Assembly: GCF_013408925.1 (NCBI RefSeq) | Contig: NZ_JACCAB010000001.1 | Span: forward strand, 62,001-126,000 | DNA length: 64,000 nt | From: Pedococcus badiiscoriae | GTDB taxonomy: Bacteria; Actinomycetota; Actinomycetes; Actinomycetales; Dermatophilaceae | Direction of reading: 5' to 3' | Shown: piece after piece, positions 24,871 through 34,203 of the stretch | How positions within the stretch are numbered: position 1 is the stretch's first letter | How the letters are laid out: each line of letters begins with the position of its first letter | Program-made: the position numbers and the translations under genes | Notes under the pieces: generated by a model | What the model was told of the DNA's origin: nothing | Databases searched by the model: none | The model's input: only the letters and a program-made list of their open reading frames with translations

Positions 24871-26283
24871 ATGCGCCGTCCTGCCAGCGGGCCGTCCACG
24901 CGGTCCGTGGCGGTGTCCTCGTCCGTCTTCGCCCTGGCCTGGCTGGTGTTCTTCACGGCCTTGCAGTGGAGCGTCGTGCGCTACCGCATCCCCATCGTCG
25001 CAGCCCTGACCGCGGCGACGATCGCGCTCGCGTGGTGGCAGTGGTCCGGGTGGCGTGTGCGGCTGACCCGTCCGGCGGCTGCCCTCGTGCTGGCCGGGTC
25101 GGCGTTGGCGACCCTCGCGGTGCCGTTGTTCAGCTATCTCGCCCCCACGGGCCTCGCGGTGGCCACCACCGTGCTCGTCGTGGCGCCGCTGCTGGCTGCC
25201 GTCCTGCTGGGCGCCCGCGGATCCCGCGCTGCGTGGGCGGCCGGCCTCGTCGCCGTCGTCGGGTATGCCGCGTGCGCGGCCATCGCCGTCATCTCCTCAC
25301 CCCGGCCGCGCATCGACGTGTGGGTCTCGCTGCAGCAAGCCTCCGACGGCCTCGCGCGCGGGGAGAACTTCTACGCCATGACCTGGACGGGCTCCCCGGG
25401 CGTCAAGGACGCCTTCACCTACCTGCCGTGGACGGCCGTCCTGCTCGCGCCGGGGCGCTGGCTGTTCGGTGACATCCGCTGGGCCCTGGCCTTCTGGACC
25501 CTCGTGGCCGTCGCCGGCATCTGGGCCCTCGCGCGCGGGGCGGGCTCGCGGCCTGCGGGATCCAGCGCTGGGCGCGACTGGGTCTGGACCGCCGCCACGG
25601 TGACCGCGCTGCTCGTGTTCGCCCCCGGGACGCTCACGCAGCTCGACCAGGCGTGGACCGAGCCACTGCTGCTTGCCGGACTGGTCTGGTGGGCCGTCCT
25701 CGTGCAGCGCGACCGGGCCTGGTGGGCCGTCATCCCGCTGGCACTGGCGTGCGCCAGCAAGCAGCACCTCGCGCTGCTGCTGCCCGTCCTGCTGGTGTGG
25801 CGTCCCTTCGGGTGGCGCCGGGCCGTGGCGACGGGTGCCCTGACCGGCGCGCTGATCGCCCCCTGGTTCCTCGCGAGCCCACCGGACTTCGTCCACGACA
25901 CGATCAGCCTGCTCGTGGGGTTCCACCCCATCAAGTTCGCCAACACGCTCTACCTGTTGGCGCTCAACACCTTCGGCGTGACCCTGCCGTTCGCCGTGAC
26001 CGGGGTGGTCGTGCTCGGCACCCTCGCCGCCGTCTGCTGGACGGTCTGGCGACGGCAGCCTGCCCTGGCCGAGGTCCTGCGCTGGCTGGCGCTGGTGCTG
26101 CTCGTGGCCAACCTCGTCAACAAACAGGCCTTCTACAACCAGTTCTGGCTCGTGGGCGCCCTGGTCGTCGCCTCCCTGGACCTGTCAGCCGACCCGAGAC
26201 CGGGGCCCGAGTCGACGGACCAGGCAGACCCGGGCACACCACTCGCCGCCGGCGATCAGCCGGCCGCGAGAGACCTCAGGTAG
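24871..26283 (+). CDS. Polytopic membrane protein, GT87-like glycosyltransferase
   Basis: 470 aa with about ten to twelve hydrophobic helices and no signal peptide. After the third or fourth helix a loop reads PRIDVWVSLQQASDGLARGENFYAMTW, then AFTYLPWTAVLLAPG. This resembles the GT-C/GT87 pattern of an Asp near the end of the first luminal loop, a GxNxY element and an FxYxP turn. In M. tuberculosis the related locus holds the GT87 mannosyltransferase Rv2181. It probably transfers a sugar from a polyprenyl-phosphate donor to a cell-envelope glycolipid; the exact sugar is unknown. The end overlaps the convergent lipoprotein gene by 28 bases. Confidence 0.72.
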   Translation: MRRPASGPSTRSVAVSSSVFALAWLVFFTALQWSVVRYRIPIVAALTAATIALAWWQWSGWRVRLTRPAAALVLAGSALATLAVPLFSYLAPTGLAVATTVLVVAPLLAAVLLGARGSRAAWAAGLVAVVGYAACAAIAVISSPRPRIDVWVSLQQASDGLARGENFYAMTWTGSPGVKDAFTYLPWTAVLLAPGRWLFGDIRWALAFWTLVAVAGIWALARGAGSRPAGSSAGRDWVWTAATVTALLVFAPGTLTQLDQAWTEPLLLAGLVWWAVLVQRDRAWWAVIPLALACASKQHLALLLPVLLVWRPFGWRRAVATGALTGALIAPWFLASPPDFVHDTISLLVGFHPIKFANTLYLLALNTFGVTLPFAVTGVVVLGTLAAVCWTVWRRQPALAEVLRWLALVLLVANLVNKQAFYNQFWLVGALVVASLDLSADPRPGPESTDQADPGTPLAAGDQPAARDLR

Positions 26284-27596
26284 ACCAGCCACTGCGTGGT
26301 GAAGGCAGCCTGCGTGGTGTGCAGCACCGTCATGAAGGCCTTGGCGACGTTCGCATCCGGGTCGCTGCCGGCGGCGGACGAGGGGTCGCGCGTCGTGGCC
26401 ACCGCGAGGTAGAAGCGCACCAGCGCGGCCAGGCCATAGCGGTCGACGATGCGGTTGACCGCCAGCCACGCCGCGTTGTAGCTCGGCGCGATGGTGGTGC
26501 GTGACGGGTCGAAGTCGGCGGCGGACGGCAGGGCTGTGGGCCCCGTGCCGGAACGGACCTTGGCGAGCAGGGCCGCGGCCACCTGGGTGCGCGTCGCGCC
26601 GACGTCGCGGTAGCCGACGAAGTCCGCCATGCCCTCGGACAACCAGAGCGGCACCGGCCTGTTGGTCGAGGAGCGGATGGCGACGTGGGTCGTCTCGTGG
26701 GTGATGACGACCTGTCTGCCGCGCGTCACGAGACTGGCGAAGGCGCTGGGATTGACCACCACCCGGTCGGCACCGGCCCGACCCTGGACGTCGAACGGGC
26801 CGTCGGTGACGGCCGCGACCTGTGACACCTGACCCTTGTCCTGACCGACCTGCTCCGCCATCTGGGCGGCGGTCCCGGGGACCACGAGAACCACCCGGTG
26901 GTTCCAGTGCGGCGTCCACACCGCGTCGACCCGCGGCACGGCGAGGTTGCCGAGGGCCAGGTAGGGCAGCAGCCGACTCCGCGGCCCCGACCCCACGACG
27001 AGGGTGGTCGCGCTGCGGATGACCGCGAAGTGGGGCAGGTCCCACAGCTGCACCTGGGTGCCCCCGTCGGTGTCGTCGGCGAGGCGCCAGGCGGTGCCAC
27101 GTCGCACCACCGTGAAGTACGACTCGAACTCCCTGGTCGCCGTGTCGAACCCGGCGAGGCTGTAGCGCCCAGCCACCCGCGACACCCAGGCATCCGGGCC
27201 GACCTGGGCCGCCCGCGCGGCGCCCAGCGCGGGAGCCGGCTCGGGGGTGCCATAGCTGAAGGTGCCCAGCGGGAGCTGCCTCAGGGCGTCAAACTGCGCG
27301 AGCTGGCGCAGCCCGAAGCCCGACGACGGGTCGTCGAGCGTGGCGGCGAACGCACGACGGTCGTGGGCCCGCACCGCCGCGGCCCGCCTCGCCAGGAGTG
27401 CGGCCAGGGCGTCCTCCCGCGCCACCGAGGGCTGGGGTGCGTTCTGCTGGGAGGACAGGGACGTCGACGACGTCCCGCCGGTCGGTGGCTTGCTGGACGA
27501 GCAACCCGCCAGCACGCCGACGAGGAGCGCGACGGCTGCCCCCGCGGTGGCCACACGCCCGGGGCGACTGCCACGGAACGAGGCGGGTCGGCTCAT
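26256..27596 (-). CDS. Lipoprotein with an HExxH metalloprotease-like domain
   Basis: 446 aa. The signal peptide ends in the lipobox LVGVLAGC (Cys32), so it is anchored to the outer face of the membrane. The N-terminal 200 residues form a conserved but unnamed domain. Then VVITHETTHVAI (about residue 297) gives HExxH, and 17 residues after the second His comes SEGMADFVGY, giving the third, Glu, ligand. This is the gluzincin arrangement of the peptidase MA-like clan. The protease target is unknown. ATG at 27596 follows TACGAT by six bases; the 17 upstream in-frame residues from 27647 are unlikely. Confidence 0.82.
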   Translation of the reverse strand: MSRPASFRGSRPGRVATAGAAVALLVGVLAGCSSSKPPTGGTSSTSLSSQQNAPQPSVAREDALAALLARRAAAVRAHDRRAFAATLDDPSSGFGLRQLAQFDALRQLPLGTFSYGTPEPAPALGAARAAQVGPDAWVSRVAGRYSLAGFDTATREFESYFTVVRRGTAWRLADDTDGGTQVQLWDLPHFAVIRSATTLVVGSGPRSRLLPYLALGNLAVPRVDAVWTPHWNHRVVLVVPGTAAQMAEQVGQDKGQVSQVAAVTDGPFDVQGRAGADRVVVNPSAFASLVTRGRQVVITHETTHVAIRSSTNRPVPLWLSEGMADFVGYRDVGATRTQVAAALLAKVRSGTGPTALPSAADFDPSRTTIAPSYNAAWLAVNRIVDRYGLAALVRFYLAVATTRDPSSAAGSDPDANVAKAFMTVLHTTQAAFTTQWLVYLRSLAAG

Positions 27597-27602
27597 CCGG
27601 CC

Positions 27603-27608
27603 ATCGTA
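27603..27608 (-). promoter_or_regulatory. -10 box for the lipoprotein gene
   Basis: TACGAT on the minus strand, six bases before the ATG at 27596. It lies just upstream of the end of the Cys-rich protein gene. Confidence 0.45.
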
Positions 27609-27616
27609 GGGAGGGA

Positions 27617-27838
27617 TCAGCCGACGGCGCGGATGTGGGCAGCCCACGGCTCACGGCGGGCGGCGGCCGAGGCGGCCTCGGGCGCGCTGACCAGCCCGGC
27701 CGCGGCGAACCTAGCGACGGCCGCCCGCTCGGCGGCGTCCAGGGGCAGCTGCGCGCCCTGCGGCACCAGCATGGCCGTCACCATGCAGTCGGCGCAGTGC
27801 AGGTCGCGCACCGGGCAGCTCTGGCATTCGATGATCAT
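27617..27838 (-). CDS. Small conserved Cys-rich protein
   Basis: 73 aa. MIIECQSCPVRDLHCADC has C-x2-C-x6-C-x2-C (Cys5, 8, 15, 18), a likely zinc or iron-sulfur knuckle; the rest is a short alpha-helical domain (LPLDAAERAAVARFAAAGLV). Similar small proteins occur widely in actinobacteria, but I know of no function. It is not a WhiB protein: the cysteine spacing and the missing G[VI]WGG signature rule that out. ATG at 27838 has GAGGTGG upstream; the in-frame extension to 28039 runs through a repetitive region and is not credible. Confidence 0.75.
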   Translation of the reverse strand: MIIECQSCPVRDLHCADCMVTAMLVPQGAQLPLDAAERAAVARFAAAGLVSAPEAASAAARREPWAAHIRAVG

Positions 27839-27869
27839 CGCGACCACCTCGCTCTCTGTCTGGGACTGT

Positions 27870-27940
27870 GTCCGTCTCGGAACCGCTGTCTCGGGTCCGT
27901 CTCGGGACCGCTGTCGTGTCCTGCGTCGTGTCTTCTGTCG
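27870..27940. repeat. Imperfect short repeats upstream of the Cys-rich gene
   Basis: A 21-base unit starting GTCCGTCTCGG occurs at 27870-27890 and 27895-27915 with one mismatch, followed by about three copies of GTCGTGTC spaced irregularly. It lies within the divergent intergenic region and holds no gene that I can support. Confidence 0.8.
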
Positions 27941-28059
27941 TGTCCCGGTCGGGTCACCTGTCCACGACGCTAGGTGAAGGCACTGACAGCGCCGGCGACA
28001 CGGCATACGGGAGGTCCCGACGAAGGGCGCGCCTGCCACCGGCTGTCACACCACCGATC

Positions 28060-28065
28060 TACCGT
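28060..28065 (+). promoter_or_regulatory. -10 box for the exonuclease/GIY-YIG gene
   Basis: TACCGT seven bases before the ATG at 28073; leaderless transcript inferred. Confidence 0.5.
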
Positions 28066-28072
28066 CGGTCCC

Positions 28073-29806
28073 ATGCAGACGGCCGGCGACCAGATGGTGC
28101 AAGGCACCTTCGACGACCTGGGCACGGCACTGGCCGATGTCACGTTCGTCGTCGTCGACCTCGAGACCACCGGCGGCAGCCCGGCCGACTCGGCGATCAC
28201 CGAGATCGGGGCGGTCAAGGTGCGGGGCGGCGAGGTGATGGGCGAGTTCCAGACGCTGGTCAACCCGCACGTGCCGATCCCGCCGTTCATCCAGTCCCTC
28301 ACCGGCATCACCACCTCGATGGTGGCCGACGCACCACGTATCGAGTCCGCGCTGCCCGCGTTCCTGGAGTTCGCCCAGGGTGCGGTGCTCGTCGCCCACA
28401 ACGCCGGGTTCGACGTCGGCTTCCTCAAGATGGCCGCCCGCGACCAGGGCATCGAGTGGCCGCGGCACGCGGTCCTCGACACGGTCCACCTCGCCCGCCA
28501 GCTGGTGACACGCGACGAGGCGCGCAACCACAAGCTGTCCACGCTGGCCGCCCTGTTCGGCGCGACGACCACGCCCGACCACCGTGCCCTGCACGACGCC
28601 CAGGCCACCGTCGACGTCCTGCACGCCCTGATCGGCCGCGTGGGCAGTCTCGGCGTGCACACCCTCGAGGAGCTCGCGAGCTACACCTCGCGGGTGAGCC
28701 CGGCCCAACGCCGCAAGCGGTGGCTGGCCGACGGCCTGCCCAACGAGCCCGGGGTCTACCTGTTCAAGGACAGCGACGGCCGGGTCCTCTACGTCGGCAC
28801 CTCGATCAACATCCGCACGCGCGTGCGAAGCTACTTCACCGCGTCCGAGCAGCGCACCCGGATGGCCGAGATGGTGCGGCTCGCCGAGTCGGTGACCCCG
28901 ATCGTCTGCGCCACCACGCTCGAGGCCGAGGTCCGCGAGCTGCGCCTCATCGCCGCTCACAAGCCGCGCTACAACCGCCGCTCCAAGACCCCTGAGCGAG
29001 CCACCTGGGTCAAGCTCACCGTCGAGGCCTTTCCACGGCTGTCGATCGTGCGCGAAGTCCGCGGTGACGGCGCGCGGTACATCGGCCCGTTCGGCAGCCG
29101 CGGCGCGGCCGAGGACGCCATTGCGGCGGTGCACGAGGTGATCCCGCTGCGCCAGTGCGTGCAACGGCTCTCGCCCACCCGCCTCGTCGGATCGTGTGCC
29201 CTCGCCGACATGGGTCGGTGCGGCGCCCCCTGCACCGGTGCCCAGAGCGTCCAGGAGTATGCCGCGGTGGTGCAGGACGCGGTGCACGCCCTGGCCGGAG
29301 ACTCCCGCGGGGTGGTGACGGCGCTCCGCTCGAGGATGGGCTCGCTCGCCGACCAGGAGCGGTTCGAGGACGCGGGCACGCTGCGTGACCGCATGCTGGC
29401 GCTGGTGCGCGGGATCGCCAGGGCCCAGCGGATCGCCCCCCTCGCCGCGAGCCCCCAGATCATCGCCGCCCGCCCCGCCACCACCGGCGGGTGGGAGATC
29501 GTCGTCGTCCGGCACGGTCGCCTCGCGGCCAGCACGATCTCGCCACGGGGCGCTGACCCGATGCCCTATGTCGACGCCCTGCGAGACAGTGCCGAGGTCG
29601 TGCTCCCCGCCCCCTGGCCGGCCCCCGCGGCCACGCCCGAGGAGACCGAGAAGATCCTGCGCTGGCTGGAGTCGCCGGGCGTGCGCATCGTCGACCTCGA
29701 CGGGGAGTGGACCTGCCCGGTCGGCGGCGCGGGTGGCGCCCGCGCGGAGCTCGAGCCGCAGCTCGTCGCCCAGCACGCCGTCCCGGGTTTCGTCGCGGCG
29801 TCCTGA
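28073..29806 (+). CDS. DEDD exonuclease / GIY-YIG nuclease fusion (UvrC-like N-terminus)
   Basis: 577 aa. An N-terminal DnaQ-like 3'-5' exonuclease carries FVVVDLETTGG (motif I DxE), VAHNAGFDVGFL (motif II) and HRALHDAQAT (motif III HxAxxD). A UvrC/Cho-like GIY-YIG endonuclease starts at about residue 225 with EPGVYLFKDSDGRVLYVGTS and has the catalytic Arg/Glu-rich region after it. DQERFEDAGTLRDRM resembles the UvrB-binding helix of UvrC. The UvrC C-terminal RNase H-like domain and helix-hairpin-helix tail are absent. Matches M. tuberculosis Rv2191 by architecture and position. Likely a DNA repair nuclease that makes one incision and trims; this is inference. Confidence 0.9.
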   Translation: MQTAGDQMVQGTFDDLGTALADVTFVVVDLETTGGSPADSAITEIGAVKVRGGEVMGEFQTLVNPHVPIPPFIQSLTGITTSMVADAPRIESALPAFLEFAQGAVLVAHNAGFDVGFLKMAARDQGIEWPRHAVLDTVHLARQLVTRDEARNHKLSTLAALFGATTTPDHRALHDAQATVDVLHALIGRVGSLGVHTLEELASYTSRVSPAQRRKRWLADGLPNEPGVYLFKDSDGRVLYVGTSINIRTRVRSYFTASEQRTRMAEMVRLAESVTPIVCATTLEAEVRELRLIAAHKPRYNRRSKTPERATWVKLTVEAFPRLSIVREVRGDGARYIGPFGSRGAAEDAIAAVHEVIPLRQCVQRLSPTRLVGSCALADMGRCGAPCTGAQSVQEYAAVVQDAVHALAGDSRGVVTALRSRMGSLADQERFEDAGTLRDRMLALVRGIARAQRIAPLAASPQIIAARPATTGGWEIVVVRHGRLAASTISPRGADPMPYVDALRDSAEVVLPAPWPAPAATPEETEKILRWLESPGVRIVDLDGEWTCPVGGAGGARAELEPQLVAQHAVPGFVAAS

Positions 29807-29880
29807 CGCGCATCCGTGCGCGGGCCGGGTCTGCGGTCACTTCGCCGACGCGGCGTACGGCGGCGCCGATACGGCGCCGA

Positions 29881-29886
29881 TACAGT
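29881..29886 (+). promoter_or_regulatory. -10 box for the Lrp/AsnC-type domain gene
   Basis: TACAGT six bases before the GTG at 29893, which has no ribosome-binding site. Confidence 0.5.
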
Positions 29887-29892
29887 GGGCCT

Positions 29893-30177
29893 GTGATCTC
29901 CGCCATCGTGCTCATCAACGCCGAAGTCGACCGCATCCCCGAGGTGGCCCAGGCCATCGCCGAGCTCGAGGGTGTCTCCGAGGTCTACTCGGTCGCCGGT
30001 GACGCCGACCTCATCGCGATGATCCGGGTCAGGGAGCACGAGCAGCTCAACGACGTGATCGCCGACCGGCTCAACAAGGTGCAGGGCGTCATCGGGACCA
30101 ACACCCACATCGCCTTCCGCACCTATTCCAAGCACGACCTCGAGGCTGCCTTCAGCCTCGGCCTCGACGGCGACTGA
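29893..30177 (+). CDS. Stand-alone Lrp/AsnC ligand-binding (RAM) domain protein
   Basis: 94 aa. VISAIVLINAEVDRIPEVAQ begins the beta-alpha-beta sandwich, GVSEVYSVAGDADLIAMIRV is the next pair, and IGTNTHIAFRTYS closes it. There is no DNA-binding helix-turn-helix, so it is a RAM-only protein that binds an amino acid or modulates a full-length Lrp protein. GTG at 29893 follows TACAGT by six bases and is preferred over the long upstream reading, which overlaps the nuclease gene. No Lrp-family regulator lies nearby. Confidence 0.9.
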   Translation: MISAIVLINAEVDRIPEVAQAIAELEGVSEVYSVAGDADLIAMIRVREHEQLNDVIADRLNKVQGVIGTNTHIAFRTYSKHDLEAAFSLGLDGD

Positions 30178-30300
30178 GCCCCTCGGGCGTCGGCCTCGGC
30201 CACACGGCCGATCTGAGTAGCAACGCCCATCCTCCGGGTCCGGCGGTTCTCCACACTGGGACCACAGCGCGCCACCGCGCCGTCATCCCCCGGAGGACCG

Positions 30301-32757
30301 ATGTCGACGATCCCCTGCCCCGCCTGTGGCCGCCCCCTGCCCGAGGCTCCGACTGCGTGCCCCGACTGCCACCTCCCGCTGACCGGCCCGGACGCCGCCC
30401 GCCTGTGGCAGGTCGACCAGACCCTTGCCACCCTCCAGCGCGAGCGCGCGTCCCTCATCGCCTCGCTGCGCGCCACGACCGCCACCACTCCCCCGGCCAC
30501 CCAGTCCACCGAGCCCGCCGGCTCTACCGTCACCGCCACCGACCTCCGCCGGACCTGGACGACCCAGCAGACCCTCCTCGCGGTCGGCGTCCTGCTGGTG
30601 CTGGTCGCGGGGTCGATCGCCCTGGCCATCGCCTGGTTCATCATCGGCCGCGTGGGTCAGATGCTGGTGATGGGTGGCTTCACCGCCGCCGCCACCCTGG
30701 CGTCCCTGAGGCTCTCGCGGCGCCACCTGCCCAGCAGCGCGGAAGCCCTGGCGCTGGTCGCCGGAGGCCTGCTGATCCTGGACATCGCGGCTGCCCGCCG
30801 GTTCGGGCTGGCCCACCTCGACGTCGTCGACGGACGCGCCTACACCGCCGTGAGCGGCATCCTCGCCGCTGTCGCCCTCGCCGCCGTGCACCGCCGCGAC
30901 CAGCGCATCGCCGGCTTCGCCCTGCTGTCGCTCACCGCGGCCTCGATCGGGTGGGCGGGTGTCGTCGGGTATGCCTCGACCGCCGCCGGGGGCGCGGCCC
31001 TCGCCCTGCTCGGCGCGGTGGTCTTCGGGGTCCTGCACCTGGTCGTGCCTTCCTCCTACGGACTGACCCGCCGGGCCGCGACAGGGCCTGCCGCCGGGTG
31101 GACCGCGCTGTCCTTCGCCGTGGCGGGATATGGCGCGCTGAGCGCGTCCGTGGACGCGCTGAACCACCCCTCCGGCGCTGGGATCGGTGAGCTCACCCTC
31201 GATGGTTCCGCCTGCCTCCTGGTGCTGGCCACCCTGGCCACGGCAGGGGCCCTCACCGTCAGGCAGGTCGTCGCGGCGCGGGCGACGCGGCTCGGCGGCC
31301 GACGCGCGGTCCGGGCCGACTGGCGGGGACGTCCACTCTCCGGCGACTGGCGCGCCGTGGGGGTCGTCGCCCTCGTCGCCTCCGCGGCGGTCCCGACGAC
31401 CGTCCTGTGCTTGGCCCTCCAGGTCGGTGCGTTCTGGACCGCCGGGCTGTCCCTGCTCGCCGCCGTCGTCGCCACGGTCCTGGCTGCCTCCCGGACCCGG
31501 ACGACCTCGCTGGGCGCGGCATGGTGCGAGGCCCAGACAGGGCTGGCCATGGCGATCCTGGTCGTGGTCACCCTCATCCAGGACTCGCGTCCTGCGACCA
31601 TCGTCGCCCTCGCCGGGGCCGCCCTGGCAGCCGCCACGGCAGCCGTGCAGCGACCCGGCTGGCGCGTGCCCGCGACGGGGGTGGCGGCCCTCGCTGCGGT
31701 CTTCGCCCTGGCCCTCACCGGGTCCCTCGTCTCCCCGGACGTCGAGGTGCTGGTCGCCGCGGTCGGCGGCGCGGCCCTCGTGGTGGCGGCCCTGACCCGG
31801 CGCCTGGAGCCGGAGGAGGTGCCACTGGCCGCGGTCGGCCACCTCACCCTGGTCAGCGCGCTGCTGGGCGCCGTGGGCGGCGGACTCGCTGACGCGGTGA
31901 CGATCAGCGTGCTCGGCGGCATCGCCGGGACCACGGCGGCGACCGCGCTGCTGCGTCCGCTGCTGCGCCCGGTCGGCGTGGGGGTGAGCGCCGCGACAGC
32001 GACCTGGGCCCTGTGGCTGGCCGGTGGGCTCGTCGGCAGCCGCACCCAGTGGGCCGTGCTCGTCCTCACCGCCCTGGCCCTGGTGGCCCTCACCCTGTGG
32101 CGGCGCCGCCGCCCGGAGGAGCTCGTGCTCGGCACCATCGCCTCCCTCCTGGCCGTCACCACCGTCGCGGTCGCCGTCGACCGCTCCTGGCCGCACGCGG
32201 CGGCAGCCGTCGCCGCGGCATACGGACTGCTCGCCGTCGGGTATGCCGCCCTGCCGCAGCGCCGCGCGGTCGTCACCCTCGCGGTGGTGGCGCTGACGTC
32301 GGCGACCTGGCTCCAGCTCGGCCACGCCGACGTGACGACCCTCGAGGCCTGGAGCCTGCCGCCGGCCGCGCTGCTGCTGGCAGCCGGCCTGTGGTCGCAC
32401 CGCGAGCTCGGCGACCGCACCTGGCTGACCGCCGGACCGGGACTGGCCGTGGGGCTGCTCCCGTCCGCTCTGTTCACCACGGTCGACGACGGGGTGCTGC
32501 GCCCGCTGGTCACGGTCAGTGCCGCGGTGCTGGTCCTCATCGTCGGGGCGCTGCGCCGCTGGCAGGCGCCGGTCGTCCTGGGGGCGGCGGCCGCCGTCGT
32601 CGTCGCGGTGACCGAGCTCGGGCCCTACGCGGTCCAGCTGCCGCGCTACCTCACGCTGGGCACGTTGGGCGTGGCCCTGCTGGCCGTGGGCGCACGGTAC
32701 GAGCAACGTCGCGCCGACGCCCGTCAGGCCGTGAGCTGGCTCGCCTCGCTCTCGTAG
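30301..32757 (+). CDS. SCO7613-like large polytopic membrane protein with a zinc ribbon
   Basis: 818 aa. The N-terminal CPACGRPLPEAPTACPDC is a two-CxxC zinc ribbon at residues 6-23. A Pro/Thr-rich linker precedes more than twenty predicted hydrophobic helices that span the rest, with Leu/Ala/Val richness and few charged loops. Similar to actinobacterial proteins named for the SCO7613 C-terminal domain; no role is known. The ATG at 30301 has GGAGG eight bases upstream. Secretion signals and catalytic motifs are not seen. The low-complexity makeup makes long antisense reading frames here, which I did not accept. Confidence 0.8.
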   Translation: MSTIPCPACGRPLPEAPTACPDCHLPLTGPDAARLWQVDQTLATLQRERASLIASLRATTATTPPATQSTEPAGSTVTATDLRRTWTTQQTLLAVGVLLVLVAGSIALAIAWFIIGRVGQMLVMGGFTAAATLASLRLSRRHLPSSAEALALVAGGLLILDIAAARRFGLAHLDVVDGRAYTAVSGILAAVALAAVHRRDQRIAGFALLSLTAASIGWAGVVGYASTAAGGAALALLGAVVFGVLHLVVPSSYGLTRRAATGPAAGWTALSFAVAGYGALSASVDALNHPSGAGIGELTLDGSACLLVLATLATAGALTVRQVVAARATRLGGRRAVRADWRGRPLSGDWRAVGVVALVASAAVPTTVLCLALQVGAFWTAGLSLLAAVVATVLAASRTRTTSLGAAWCEAQTGLAMAILVVVTLIQDSRPATIVALAGAALAAATAAVQRPGWRVPATGVAALAAVFALALTGSLVSPDVEVLVAAVGGAALVVAALTRRLEPEEVPLAAVGHLTLVSALLGAVGGGLADAVTISVLGGIAGTTAATALLRPLLRPVGVGVSAATATWALWLAGGLVGSRTQWAVLVLTALALVALTLWRRRRPEELVLGTIASLLAVTTVAVAVDRSWPHAAAAVAAAYGLLAVGYAALPQRRAVVTLAVVALTSATWLQLGHADVTTLEAWSLPPAALLLAAGLWSHRELGDRTWLTAGPGLAVGLLPSALFTTVDDGVLRPLVTVSAAVLVLIVGALRRWQAPVVLGAAAAVVVAVTELGPYAVQLPRYLTLGTLGVALLAVGARYEQRRADARQAVSWLASLS

Positions 32758-32807
32758 CACCGAGGTGCTCACCCCGACGGTGGAGGCTGCCGCGGCACGA
32801 GGCGGCG

Positions 32808-32813
32808 TACCTT
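32808..32813 (+). promoter_or_regulatory. -10 box for the PLP decarboxylase gene
   Basis: TACCTT seven bases before the ATG at 32821; leaderless transcript inferred. Confidence 0.5.
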
Positions 32814-32820
32814 CGCCGAC

Positions 32821-34203
32821 ATGGACGATCTGACGCTCCTGTTCCAGCGGGCCGCCGACGTCGCCGCGCGCCACCGGTCCGGACTGCCCGTGACCCCGGT
32901 GCGTCCCGAGGCCGATGCCGCGACCCTGCGGCTCGCGGTGGACACGGTCCTGCGCGAGGCACCCACCCCGGCGAGCGAGGTCCTCGAGGAGCTCGTCACG
33001 GCCTTCGCGCCAGGCCTGGTCGCCACCCCGGGACCGCGGTTCTTCGGCTTCGTCATCGGGGGCGCCATGCCCGCGGCGAGCGCAGCCGACATGGTGGCTG
33101 TCGGGTGGGACCAGTGCGCCTTCAACGGCGCCCTGTCCCCCGCGGCAGCGGTGGCCGAGGAGGTCGCCGGTGGATGGCTGAAGACGCTGCTGGGGCTTCC
33201 TCCCGGCGCGTCCGTCGGCTTCGTCACGGGGGCCCAGGGGGCGAACACGGTCTGCCTGGCCACCGCGCGCCAGCACGTCCTCGCCGAGGCGGGCTGGGAC
33301 GTGGGGCGGGACGGGCTGCGTGGCGCCCCGATGGTCCGGGTGGTCGCCGGGGCCGAGCGGCACGCGACGATCGACCGGGCGCTGCGGCTGCTCGGGTTCG
33401 GCACCGCCGTCGTCGAGGAGGTCGCGGCCGACGCCAACGGCGCGCTCGACGTCGCCGACCTCGCCGAGGTGCTGGACCGGGGCGAGCAGGGACCGACCAT
33501 CGTCTGCCTCCAGGCGGGCAACGTGAACACCGGCGCGTGCGACGACCTACGCAGGGCCTGCGCGCTGGCCCGGCAGCACGGCGCGTGGGTGCACGTCGAC
33601 GGCGCCTTCGGGCTCTGGGCGGCGGCCTCCCCCACCCGGGCGCACCTCGTCGACGGGATCGACCTCGCCGACTCGTGGTCCTGCGACGGCCACAAGTGGC
33701 TCAACGTGCCCTACGACTGTGGTTTCGCCATCTGCGCGCACCCGCAGGTGCACGCCGCGGCCCTGTCCTACACCGCGGCCTACCTCACCGGACAGGGCGG
33801 CCCGACTCCCGCCATGGGTGACCTCGTGCCCGAATCCTCTCGCAGGGCAAGGGGATTCGCCGTCTGGGCGGCCCTGCGTGAGCTGGGCCGAGACGGTGTC
33901 GCAGACCTCGTCGACCGCTGTTGCGGTCTGGCGCAGCGGTTCGCCGAAGGCCTCGAGGTGGGCGGAGCGACGGTCGTCAACGACGTCGTCCTCAACCAGG
34001 TCCTGGTCAGCTTCGGCAGCGACGCCCGGACCGACCAGGTCATCGACGGCGTGCAGCGTGACGGCACCTGCTGGCTGGGTGGCACCACCTGGCGCGGCCG
34101 CCGGCTGATGCGCGTCTCGGTCTCCAACTGGTCCACGACCGAAGCCGACGTGGACCGGTCAGTGGCAGCGATCCTGCGGGTCGCCGCGGCCTCGCAGTCC
34201 TAG
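32821..34203 (+). CDS. Group II PLP-dependent decarboxylase family protein
   Basis: 460 aa. [60 protein letters not shown] (PLP-contacting Asp) and [15 protein letters not shown] (Schiff-base Lys) appear in order as in aromatic amino acid and glutamate decarboxylases. The C-terminal [17 protein letters not shown] completes the fold. The substrate is unknown; the nearness of trpD is only suggestive of an aromatic one. Its stop shares CTAG with the convergent trpD stop. ATG at 32821 follows TACCTT by seven bases. Confidence 0.88.
   Translation: MDDLTLLFQRAADVAARHRSGLPVTPVRPEADAATLRLAVDTVLREAPTPASEVLEELVTAFAPGLVATPGPRFFGFVIGGAMPAASAADMVAVGWDQCAFNGALSPAAAVAEEVAGGWLKTLLGLPPGASVGFVTGAQGANTVCLATARQHVLAEAGWDVGRDGLRGAPMVRVVAGAERHATIDRALRLLGFGTAVVEEVAADANGALDVADLAEVLDRGEQGPTIVCLQAGNVNTGACDDLRRACALARQHGAWVHVDGAFGLWAAASPTRAHLVDGIDLADSWSCDGHKWLNVPYDCGFAICAHPQVHAAALSYTAAYLTGQGGPTPAMGDLVPESSRRARGFAVWAALRELGRDGVADLVDRCCGLAQRFAEGLEVGGATVVNDVVLNQVLVSFGSDARTDQVIDGVQRDGTCWLGGTTWRGRRLMRVSVSNWSTTEADVDRSVAAILRVAAASQS

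Noticed and set aside
27617..28039. WhiB-type regulator
   Set aside because: The small protein has four cysteines as two CxxC pairs six residues apart, without the G[VI]WGG turn or the basic tail of WhiB proteins.
30283..33363. Leftward open frame, 1026 codons
   Set aside because: Antisense to the SCO7613-like membrane protein gene and part of the PLP gene; composition (Gly, Arg, Gln, Asp) is that of a GC-driven shadow frame.
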